Source of the DNA: an uncultured Clostridium sp.
GTDB lineage: Bacteria > Bacillota > Clostridia > TANB77 > CAG-508
Length of the DNA stretch: 18,478 bases
Direction: 5' to 3'
Assembly: GCA_946497585.1 (NCBI GenBank)
Contig: CAMMLF010000015.1
Span: forward strand, 1-18,478
Shown here piece by piece: positions 1 through 5,610 of this stretch. A program made the translations under genes and the position numbers. Below the pieces are notes generated by a model. It searched no databases, had not been told where the DNA came from, and saw nothing but the letters and a program-made list of their open reading frames with translations. Position 1 is the stretch's first letter. Each line of letters starts with the position of its first letter.

Positions 1-1716
1 ATGAAAGAAACTATTTTAAGGCAAGCTACAAAGTTTGAGAACATTAAAGAAATTATTTATAATTCTGTAAAAATGTATCCAAACCACGTAGCTTTTGTAA
101 CGAAAAAAATCAAAGAAAAGGGGATAGAATATAAAAACACTACATATAAGAAAATGCTTGATGAAATAAATGCTCTAGGTAGTGCTTTATACAAACTAGG
201 ACTAAAAGGAAAAAGAGTTGCTATATGTGGAAGAAATAGATATGAATGGGCTATTTCGCACTTATCTTGCTTACTTGGAGGCATGTGCTCAGTTCCTCTA
301 GATAAAGAACTACAAGTAGAAGAATTAGAAGATTCACTTGTAAGAAGTAAAGCAGAAGCAATAGTATTTGATGAAAAATATGAAGAAAAAATAAACATAA
401 TAAAGGAAAATGGAAAAACAAATGTAAAAGTATATATTTGCATGAGCAAATTAAAAGATTTTATAAATATTCCAGATTTAATTGAAGAAGGAACTGAAAT
501 TATTAAATCAGGGAACAAAGATTATATAAATTGTGAAATTGATTCGCACGCAATGAGCATTCTACTTTTTACATCAGGAACAACATCAAAATCAAAAGCT
601 GTAATGCTTGCACAATATGGAATAGCTGTTAATGTATATAATATGCAGTTGGTAGAAGATATAAGAGATACTGATGTTAATATAGCATTTTTGCCATTTC
701 ATCATATATTTGGCTCAACTTGTATGATAGTAATGCTTGCATGTGGCGTTAAAACAGTATTTACAGATGGCTTAAGATATATTCAGCAAAATTTGAAAGA
801 ATATAAAGTATCAGTATTTGTTGGAGTACCTTTATTAGTAGACAAAATGTATGAAAACATTGAAAAAGAAATTGCAAAACAAAATAAAACTAAGCTTATA
901 GAATTTGCAAAAGGTTTAAGCAATTGTTTACTAAAATTACACATTGATATAAGAAGAAAACTATTTAAGCAAGTTATAGACGGACTAGGTGGAGAAATGA
1001 GGTTCGTAATTTCAGGAGGTGCGCCACTAGATAAAAGAACTGAAAAGGGATTTAATGATTTAGGAATAAAAATGGTTCAAGGTTATGGACTAACTGAAAC
1101 ATCTCCAGTTATAGCTGCTGAAAACTTCAAACAAGTAAAATATGGCTCTGTTGGTGTACCTTTAAAAGATGTGCAAGTTGAAATTGTAAACAAAGATGAC
1201 AAAGGTATAGGTGAAATTAGAGTTAAGGGTCCAAATGTAATGCTTGGATATTATGAAAATGAAGAAGCTACTAAAGAAGTATTAAAAGACGGATGGTTTT
1301 ATACAGGTGACTTAGGATATATTGACAAAAAAGGATTTCTATTTATTACTGGTAGACAAAAAGACATGATTGTTTTAAAAAATGGTAAAAAAGTATTCCC
1401 AGAAGAATTAGAAACGCTTGTAAATAGAATTTATGAAGTAGAAGAATGCTTTGTATTTGGTATGCCAGAAGAAGATGATAAATCAAAAATAAAGGTTGCT
1501 ATTAAAGTAGTATACAACAAAGATAAAGTAAAAGAAAAATATGGAGATATATCTGAGGATGATTTATATAAAAATATATGGAATCAAATTAAGGAGGTAA
1601 ATAAAACATTACCACCATACAAATATATTAAACATATGATTTTAACAGATAAACCTTTAATAAAAACAACAACACAAAAGATTAAACGAAAAGAAGAAAT
1701 TAAAACTGTAATATAA
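1..1716 (+). CDS. AMP-forming long-chain acyl-CoA synthetase
   Basis: Activates a fatty acid as acyl-AMP and transfers it to CoA (ANL superfamily, FadD15-like). Visible motifs: the Thr/Ser-rich phosphate loop at about 191-202, the GYGLTETSP core at 361-369, YTGDLGYID near 434-442, the hinge-region GRQKDMI near 453, and a C-terminal TTTQKIKRKE segment in which K560 is the likely catalytic lysine. At 571 residues it is near full length. The phosphate loop reads TSGTTSKSKAVML, whereas the family usually has TSGTTGxPKGVML, so two glycines and a proline are changed. The ATG sits on the first base of the window, so no ribosome site can be seen and a longer N-terminus cannot be excluded. No linked lipid gene is visible, so the substrate cannot be inferred. 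Family assignment is firm; chain length is not. Confidence 0.9.
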   Translation: MKETILRQATKFENIKEIIYNSVKMYPNHVAFVTKKIKEKGIEYKNTTYKKMLDEINALGSALYKLGLKGKRVAICGRNRYEWAISHLSCLLGGMCSVPLDKELQVEELEDSLVRSKAEAIVFDEKYEEKINIIKENGKTNVKVYICMSKLKDFINIPDLIEEGTEIIKSGNKDYINCEIDSHAMSILLFTSGTTSKSKAVMLAQYGIAVNVYNMQLVEDIRDTDVNIAFLPFHHIFGSTCMIVMLACGVKTVFTDGLRYIQQNLKEYKVSVFVGVPLLVDKMYENIEKEIAKQNKTKLIEFAKGLSNCLLKLHIDIRRKLFKQVIDGLGGEMRFVISGGAPLDKRTEKGFNDLGIKMVQGYGLTETSPVIAAENFKQVKYGSVGVPLKDVQVEIVNKDDKGIGEIRVKGPNVMLGYYENEEATKEVLKDGWFYTGDLGYIDKKGFLFITGRQKDMIVLKNGKKVFPEELETLVNRIYEVEECFVFGMPEEDDKSKIKVAIKVVYNKDKVKEKYGDISEDDLYKNIWNQIKEVNKTLPPYKYIKHMILTDKPLIKTTTQKIKRKEEIKTVI

Positions 1717-1722
1717 TATTTT

Positions 1723-1740
1723 TCAGTTGGGGACGGACCT
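1723..1740 (+). repeat. Solo arm of a REP-like repeat
   Basis: TCAGTTGGGGACGGACCT closely matches the outer arm of the perfect inverted repeat at 16905-16964 (TCAGTTGGGACGGTTCT). Only one arm is present, so it looks like a degenerate or solo copy. It lies directly after the synthetase stop codon. Confidence 0.55.
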
Positions 1741-1780
1741 GGAAGAAAAACTTGAAGAATTAGTTAAAAGAATAAGATAA
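1739..1780 (+). pseudogene. 3' tail of a lost small gene
   Basis: An open frame with no start codon reads LEEKLEELVKRIR and then TAA. It is a charged amphipathic helix like the C-terminus of a small membrane peptide. It abuts the repeat arm, as though the repeat inserted into or replaced the rest of the gene. This is inference from frame and composition only; chance is possible at this length. Confidence 0.3.
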
Positions 1781-1796
1781 GTAACTTAAAAATAAT

Positions 1797-1825
1797 TTGA
1801 CTAATTTATATCTATATAGTAAAAT
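1797..1825 (+). promoter_or_regulatory. Sigma-A-like promoter
   Basis: TTGACT at 1797-1802 and TAAAAT at 1820-1825 are separated by 17 bp. The pair lies 90 bp upstream of the small frameshifted gene. An AT-rich 9-bp inverted repeat follows in the leader (1837-1845 with 1868-1876). Confidence 0.5.
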
Positions 1826-1914
1826 GGTAAAGAAATTTTTATTACTTATGAAAAAAATTTTTCCTATGTAATAAAAGAAAAAATTATATGAAATTACATT
1901 TTTGGAGGAAGAAA

Positions 1915-2066
1915 ATGTATAACTTTTTAAAAGGAATTATATTTCAATAATAATAATGATAATTGGATTTTGTGTATCATATTTCCTAGGAGACATAAAA
2001 GGAAATACTGCAAAAATAAAAGCATTAGTAAAGAAAATAAAAAGAATTGAAGAACCAAGTAAATAA
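1915..2066 (+). pseudogene. Frameshifted small membrane protein gene
   Basis: ATG at 1915 has a strong ribosome site (GGAGG at 1904-1908) and reads MYNFLKGIIFQ before a run of stops, TAA TAA TAA TGA at 1948-1959. The -1 frame from about 1944 continues as a hydrophobic stretch (SIIIMIIGFCVSYFLG), then a basic tail ending KKIKRIEEPSK and TAA at 2064-2066. Joined, this is one transmembrane helix plus a cytoplasmic basic tail of about 50 residues. A single indel in the AATAATAAT run at 1946-1956 would explain the break. A restart at ATG 1956 lacks a ribosome site. Sequencing error is the main alternative. The family is not recognised. Confidence 0.5.
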
Positions 2067-2143
2067 CTAGATTTAAAAGAATTTTTTAATTTGTAGCAAA
2101 TAAAGAATTTAAAAAAGACTTTTTAAAGAAATAATTAATTCAT

Positions 2144-2190
2144 AAAAGCTCTTCTGACTGAATAATATTAATCAGTCGAAGGAGTTTTTT
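2144..2190 (+). terminator. Intrinsic terminator
   Basis: Stem 2149-2160 pairs with 2173-2184 (one mismatch, two G-U pairs), extended by one A-T pair at the loop, and is followed by six T residues at 2185-2190. It ends transcription from the 1797 promoter region. Confidence 0.65.
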
Positions 2191-2228
2191 ATTAAATAGG
2201 AAAAATCAAGTTTTTCCTATTTAATAAA
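2188..2228. repeat. 18-bp perfect hairpin
   Basis: Bases 2188-2205 are exactly complementary to 2211-2228, leaving a 5-base loop TCAAG. The stem is AT-rich apart from a central AGG/CCT. It begins in the T-tract of the preceding terminator, so it is either a second terminator-like hairpin or a small palindromic insertion. A related string (TTTTTCCTATGTAATAAAA) occurs at 1858-1876. Confidence 0.6.
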
Positions 2229-2267
2229 CACATTGCACCAAAATGAATTTTACTAAAAATTAAATTC

Positions 2268-2299
2268 CTATTCCTTCGATTTTATAGTGAAAGGAATAG
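2268..2299 (+). promoter_or_regulatory. Hairpin over dacF ribosome site
   Basis: CTATTCCTT at 2268-2276 is exactly complementary to AAGGAATAG at 2291-2299, with a 14-base loop. The right arm contains the only candidate Shine-Dalgarno (AAAGGA, 2290-2295) for the ATG at 2308, so folding would hide it. Function is inferred from geometry. Confidence 0.45.
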
Positions 2300-2307
2300 A
2301 TTTTGTT

Positions 2308-3705
2308 ATGAAAAAAAGATTTTTAAAATATTTTATAATGTGTACAGCGGTAATATTTTTTATGTCATCAGCAGGTTTAGCGTCGAGTTATGATATACCA
2401 GTGTGGTCAAGTCAAAATAATAAATTAAACGAGAATGTGACATATGATGACAATGCTCCAATTAGTCAAAATAAAGTAAATAATACTGAGCAAGTGAATA
2501 GCAATAATACAAGTGTAACTAATGAAACAAATAATGTAAGTGAGAATGTGTTAAATAAAGATTCCGTAAATGTAAATGCAGAGGCAATGAGTGGTGAAGC
2601 TCTTGATACATCTGAAGCAGTTACAAATAATCCTCTTAATTTGACTTGTGGAGGAGCAATTTTAATTGAACAAAATACAGGAAAAGTTATCTATGATTAC
2701 AATATACATGAACAACTAAGACCAGCTTCAGTAACAAAAGTAATGACAATACTTTTAATAATGGAGGCTTTAGATAGTGGTAGAATATCCTTGACAGATA
2801 AAGTTTTTTGTAGTGAGAATGCAAGCAATATGGGGGGCTCACAAATATGGCTTGATACAACAGAAGAGCTAACAGTAGATGAAATGCTTAAAGCTATATG
2901 CGTAGTTTCTGCTAATGATTGTACTGTGGCAATGGCAGAGTATTTAGAGGGTTCAGAGCAGGCTTTTGTTGAAAAGATGAATCAAAGAGCAAAAGAACTT
3001 GGAATGAATGACACAACTTTTAAAAATTGTCATGGAATAGATGAAGATGGGCACGTTACATCTGCTTATGATATAGCAATAATGTCAAGAGAACTTTTAA
3101 AAAATCATCCTCAAATTACAAATTACACAACTATATATATGGATAGCTTAAGAGGTGGAAAGTCGGAACTTGTAAATACAAATAAACTAGTAAGAAATTA
3201 TGAAGGTTGTACTGGTTTAAAAACTGGTTCAACAAGTGTAGCGCTATTTAATTTATCAGCAAGCGCAACTAGAAATGGTTTATCATTAATTGCAGTAGTG
3301 ATGAAAGGCGAAACAAGCGCTATTAGATTTGCAGAGGCAAGGCAATTATTAGATTATGGATTCAATAATTATCAATATAAAGAGCTAGGAAAAGCAAATG
3401 ATGTTGTAGGAAATGCAAATATAGAAAAGGGGCTAGAAAGTAGTGTAGAAGCTGTATTAAGTAATGATGCAGGTGTTGTAATAAAAAAATCAAATGATAT
3501 AAATATAACGCAAAATGTTGAAATATTTAATAATATTTCTGCACCAGTAACTAAAGGTCAAAAAGTCGGGGAGTTAACATTTACACTTGATGGAAATGAA
3601 ATTGCAACAGTTGATTTGATTGCAAATGCAGATGTGCCGAAGTATAGTTTTTTCACAATGACAAAAAGGGTGTTTGAAGATTGGTTTACACTACTTAGAA
3701 ATTGA
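2308..3705 (+). CDS. D-alanyl-D-alanine carboxypeptidase (S11 family)
   Basis: Removes the terminal D-Ala from peptidoglycan stem peptides outside the membrane, limiting cross-linking (DacF/PBP5-like). A signal peptide covers about residues 1-27. An Asn/Ser/Thr-rich linker of about 70 residues precedes the catalytic domain. The active-site set is complete: SVTK (S141, K144), SAN (201-203) and KTG (305-307). A beta-rich C-terminal domain ends in an amphipathic segment (FFTMTKRVFEDWFTLLRN) that probably anchors the protein to the membrane. An in-frame GTG at 2287 would add seven residues but has no ribosome site, whereas ATG 2308 has AAAGGA 12 bases upstream. Length is slightly above the family norm because of the linker. 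Whether it acts in growth or sporulation cannot be told. Confidence 0.92.
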   Translation: MKKRFLKYFIMCTAVIFFMSSAGLASSYDIPVWSSQNNKLNENVTYDDNAPISQNKVNNTEQVNSNNTSVTNETNNVSENVLNKDSVNVNAEAMSGEALDTSEAVTNNPLNLTCGGAILIEQNTGKVIYDYNIHEQLRPASVTKVMTILLIMEALDSGRISLTDKVFCSENASNMGGSQIWLDTTEELTVDEMLKAICVVSANDCTVAMAEYLEGSEQAFVEKMNQRAKELGMNDTTFKNCHGIDEDGHVTSAYDIAIMSRELLKNHPQITNYTTIYMDSLRGGKSELVNTNKLVRNYEGCTGLKTGSTSVALFNLSASATRNGLSLIAVVMKGETSAIRFAEARQLLDYGFNNYQYKELGKANDVVGNANIEKGLESSVEAVLSNDAGVVIKKSNDINITQNVEIFNNISAPVTKGQKVGELTFTLDGNEIATVDLIANADVPKYSFFTMTKRVFEDWFTLLRN

Positions 3706-3764
3706 TGCAAAACATAAATTATTAGAAAATTAAGCAGAAAAAATAAAACTAAGTAAGACAGTAA

Positions 3765-3810
3765 ATAAAACAAAGGCAGGTTGGCAAAATTTATAAAATT
3801 GCCACCTGCC
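3765..3810 (-). terminator. Strong terminator between convergent genes
   Basis: GGCAGGT(T)GGCAA at 3775-3787 pairs with TTGCCACCTGCC at 3799-3810, with one bulged T. On the minus strand it is followed by a T-rich run (the A-rich bases 3765-3774), so it best fits the end of the minus-strand gene cluster. It may also stop dacF transcripts from the other side. Confidence 0.65.
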
Positions 3811-3822
3811 TGTTAAATTGTA

Positions 3823-3840
3823 CGAATTATATATAATTCG
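3823..3840. repeat. 18-bp perfect palindrome
   Basis: CGAATTATATATAATTCG is its own reverse complement. It lies between two hairpins in a convergent intergenic region, so a promoter operator role is unlikely. It may be part of the terminator cluster or a protein-binding site. Confidence 0.55.
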
Positions 3841-3848
3841 GTTTGTGA

Positions 3849-3870
3849 TAAAAAGGAAAATACCTTTTTA
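3849..3870 (-). terminator. Weak hairpin after minus-strand gene
   Basis: AAAAAGG at 3850-3856 pairs with CCTTTTT at 3863-3869, closed by T3849-A3870. Read on the minus strand it lies just beyond the stop at 3879 and ends in T residues. With only two G-C pairs it is weaker than the one at 3765-3810. Confidence 0.35.
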
Positions 3871-3878
3871 CGGAGAAG

Positions 3879-4316
3879 TCATTCATCAACGATCTCGATG
3901 AAATCTATCCTGTCGAAAGTTCGAGCATCATACAAAGCACTTTCTAAAGGAGCAAAATATGCCACCTTTTCATATAGTTTATTTTTTCTTACCCATATAA
4001 GATTCCCTTTGATACGAACCTCATCGATGCCAGCACTATTCAGGTCACGGCGCATGGGGCAGTCCCACGAGTTTTTATCATGGCCGTTAAAGAAATGTAC
4101 TACACCTTGCTTATCAATGGTGAAGTAGCAGTCTTCTTCATACCAAACTTCATTTTCATCATTGACAAAGAGATAGCTGGGTTTGACATAAATAGACCTT
4201 TCTTTTCCGAAAAAAGAGAATTTAATGCATTCATCCCTTCCAATTTTGATTGTTTTGCCTTTAAGAGCTAAAAGCTCCCGAAGTGAAAGAATAGTTTTCT
4301 TCCTAAATTGAGCCAT
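3879..4316 (-). CDS. Unrecognised 145-residue protein, atypical composition
   Basis: The family is not recognised. The start is well supported: AAGGAGG lies 7 bases before ATG, with a TTGCAA-17-TATAAT promoter upstream. The protein is soluble, without signal peptide or membrane segment. It has a basic N-terminus (MAQFRKKTILSLRELLALKGK), alternating aromatic/charged stretches suggesting beta structure, and an acidic C-terminus ending IDFIEIVDE. Two cysteines (in DECIKF and WDCPMRR) show no obvious metal-site spacing. G+C is visibly higher than in neighbours: 32 of 60 bases in 4021-4080 against 16 of 60 in the vanW segment 4801-4860. It has its own promoter and terminators, so it looks like an independently acquired single-gene unit. 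Open frames on the opposite strand lack ribosome sites. Confidence 0.75.
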   Translation of the reverse strand: MAQFRKKTILSLRELLALKGKTIKIGRDECIKFSFFGKERSIYVKPSYLFVNDENEVWYEEDCYFTIDKQGVVHFFNGHDKNSWDCPMRRDLNSAGIDEVRIKGNLIWVRKNKLYEKVAYFAPLESALYDARTFDRIDFIEIVDE

Positions 4317-4349
4317 TACAACTCCTCCTTAAAAAAATGTGCACTTTCT

Positions 4350-4378
4350 ATTATACCATCGATTTACATAAATTGCAA
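4350..4378 (-). promoter_or_regulatory. Promoter of the 145-residue gene
   Basis: On the minus strand TTGCAA (4378-4373) and TATAAT (4355-4350) are spaced by 17 bp. The -10 ends 33 bases before the ATG, close to the ribosome site. Confidence 0.65.
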
Positions 4379-4420
4379 TATCCTAACTTAACTCATCAAT
4401 TTTAACTTAACTTAGAAAAA

Positions 4421-5089
4421 CTAGCTCAATTCAACTATTTTAACGTCAACACTATCACTATCTGAACTAACATATATTTTAATATCGTTTCCTGTGTTAT
4501 TTGTGAACTTTAAATCTAAGCCACCACTATAAGAAACAGCAGCATCTTTGCCTTCTTCAATGTAAGTAACCTTTTTCTTATGAGGATGACGTTCTGTAAC
4601 TTCAATACCATTTACTTCAAGTACAGCATTATATATGGTAGTACTTACTTGACAATTACCACCACCATAGCCTTTTTCAACTTGTTTGTCTACAATAACA
4701 TCAGCCTCTTGATAACCTTCTTCAGCAGAAGGCTGCCCAACAATAGAATTAAAAGAAAAATTTTTTCCATTACTTATTGTAGTACCGTTAATTGCATTGC
4801 AAGTAATGTTTATATTATTTAGTCTTGCACTATCACCACTTAAATTAGTTGAGAATGATGCAATTTCAGTTTCAGTAGGAGTAACAGGAACCGTTATTGT
4901 ATTATCAGGAATATAAGTATTGTTAATTTCATTAATTATATTTTGCTGTCTTCTATTATCTTCACTTGTATATGCTCCTATATCTTGATTTGCTTCATTA
5001 TTAACAGAATTGTTGTAAAATAAATAAATTCCATAACCTAAAGCTATTACAACTATAATTGATATTATTGCAATTATTGCTTTTTTCAA
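4421..5089 (-). CDS. VanW family protein
   Basis: Belongs to the VanW family (PF04294), surface-associated proteins named from vancomycin-resistance clusters but common in Clostridia without resistance; the biochemical role is not settled. Residues 1-28 form one membrane anchor (MKKAIIAIISIIVVIALGYG), followed by an Asn/Thr-rich spacer to about 75. The VanW core then has FSTNLSGDSARLNNINI, the INGTTISNGKNFSFN stretch, GGGNCQVSTTIYNA with its conserved cysteine, ERHPHKKKVTY, and the closing DLKFTNNTGNDIKI. The start is TTG, chosen because AGGAGGTGA lies 9 bases upstream and no ATG fits. No other van gene is present, so glycopeptide resistance should not be inferred. Confidence 0.88.
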   Translation of the reverse strand: MKKAIIAIISIIVVIALGYGIYLFYNNSVNNEANQDIGAYTSEDNRRQQNIINEINNTYIPDNTITVPVTPTETEIASFSTNLSGDSARLNNINITCNAINGTTISNGKNFSFNSIVGQPSAEEGYQEADVIVDKQVEKGYGGGNCQVSTTIYNAVLEVNGIEVTERHPHKKKVTYIEEGKDAAVSYSGGLDLKFTNNTGNDIKIYVSSDSDSVDVKIVELS

Positions 5090-5250
5090 AACGAATCACC
5101 TCCTAAACTATATGTAATCTTTAAGGCAAGTAAACAAATATAAAACCAATCATATAAATTTAAAATAATAAAATCATATATTCTATTATTTCCATGTTTA
5201 TAATATTTATTAAAATAATAAAAAATTTCAAAAAAATAACAATATCTCTA

Positions 5251-5260
5251 CGATATATCG
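5251..5260. promoter_or_regulatory. Palindrome next to a consensus promoter
   Basis: CGATATATCG is a perfect 10-bp palindrome ending three bases before the -35 at 5264. The position suits an activator site or an operator. No regulator family can be named from ten bases. Confidence 0.3.
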
Positions 5261-5263
5261 ATA

Positions 5264-5292
5264 TTGACAATTCTTTTTATTTTATTTATAAT
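5264..5292 (+). promoter_or_regulatory. Perfect consensus sigma-A promoter
   Basis: TTGACA at 5264-5269 and TATAAT at 5287-5292 with a 17-bp spacer is an exact match to the sigma-A consensus. It is 64 bases upstream of a 49-codon gene that ends in its own terminator. Confidence 0.8.
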
Positions 5293-5355
5293 ATAAATAT
5301 ATTGAATTTGAATTTTAAAATAATAATAGATATTTAAATTGAAAGGATATTTGTT

Positions 5356-5505
5356 ATGGCAAGTAAAGTTTGGAAAAAACTACTTTTTATAATATTAGTA
5401 ATAGCATGTTTATTTAATATAACACTAAAATTAGTACAAAGAAATTCATTTAAAGATGAATTACAATCATCTGCACAATATGTTCAAAATCTTGTACAAG
5501 AATGA
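5356..5505 (+). CDS. 49-residue single-pass membrane peptide
   Basis: Sequence MASKVWKKLLFIILVIACLF is followed by about 29 polar residues (helix in, tail out or cytoplasmic). AAAGGA lies 10 bases before the ATG. It has a perfect promoter and its own intrinsic terminator directly after the TGA, so it is a complete monocistronic unit and should be strongly expressed if not repressed. The family is not recognised. It resembles the frameshifted small membrane gene at 1915 in design (short N-terminus, one hydrophobic helix, charged tail) but not clearly in sequence. Possible roles include a membrane regulator or toxin-like peptide; neither can be supported. Confidence 0.65.
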   Translation: MASKVWKKLLFIILVIACLFNITLKLVQRNSFKDELQSSAQYVQNLVQE

Positions 5506-5538
5506 AATAATCAATTTTACGGTTGATTATTTTTTTTT
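5506..5538 (+). terminator. Intrinsic terminator
   Basis: AATAATCAA at 5506-5514 pairs with TTGATTATT at 5523-5531, followed by T residues to 5538. It begins immediately after the 49-codon gene's stop. Confidence 0.75.
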
Positions 5539-5551
5539 GTTTGTATATAAT
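5523..5551 (+). promoter_or_regulatory. Promoter overlapping the terminator
   Basis: TTGATT at 5523-5528, inside the right arm of the preceding terminator, and TATAAT at 5546-5551 are spaced 17 bp. It probably drives the membrane-protein operon starting at 5611. Confidence 0.5.
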
Positions 5552-5610
5552 TAAAAAAATAAATTAAAAAATTTTTAGTATTTAGCAAATTTATAAGGGG
5601 TATAAATCAA

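Larger units (their letters stand above)
1717..2286. other. 570-bp gap with repeat and gene debris
   Basis: No intact gene larger than a few dozen codons is seen here. In order it holds a REP-like half repeat, a 13-codon coding tail, a sigma-A-like promoter, a frameshifted small membrane-protein gene, a terminator, an 18-bp hairpin and a hairpin over the next gene's ribosome site. Each is listed separately. Confidence 0.7.

Noticed and set aside
57..518. Minus-strand open frame inside the acyl-CoA synthetase gene
   Set aside because: Complement of a well-conserved coding region; no ribosome site and Ser/Phe-rich composition typical of an antisense frame in AT-rich DNA.
1942..1960. Programmed -1 frameshift in the small membrane gene
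   Set aside because: No X XXY YYZ slippery heptamer in frame; an indel in the AAT run is simpler, though not tested.
3898..4271. Two plus-strand frames over the 145-residue gene
   Set aside because: The minus-strand gene has a promoter, AAGGAGG and terminators; the plus-strand frames have none of these.
4421..5089. VanW protein as evidence of vancomycin resistance
   Set aside because: No vanHAX, vanRS or related genes are nearby, and VanW-family proteins are widespread in Clostridia.
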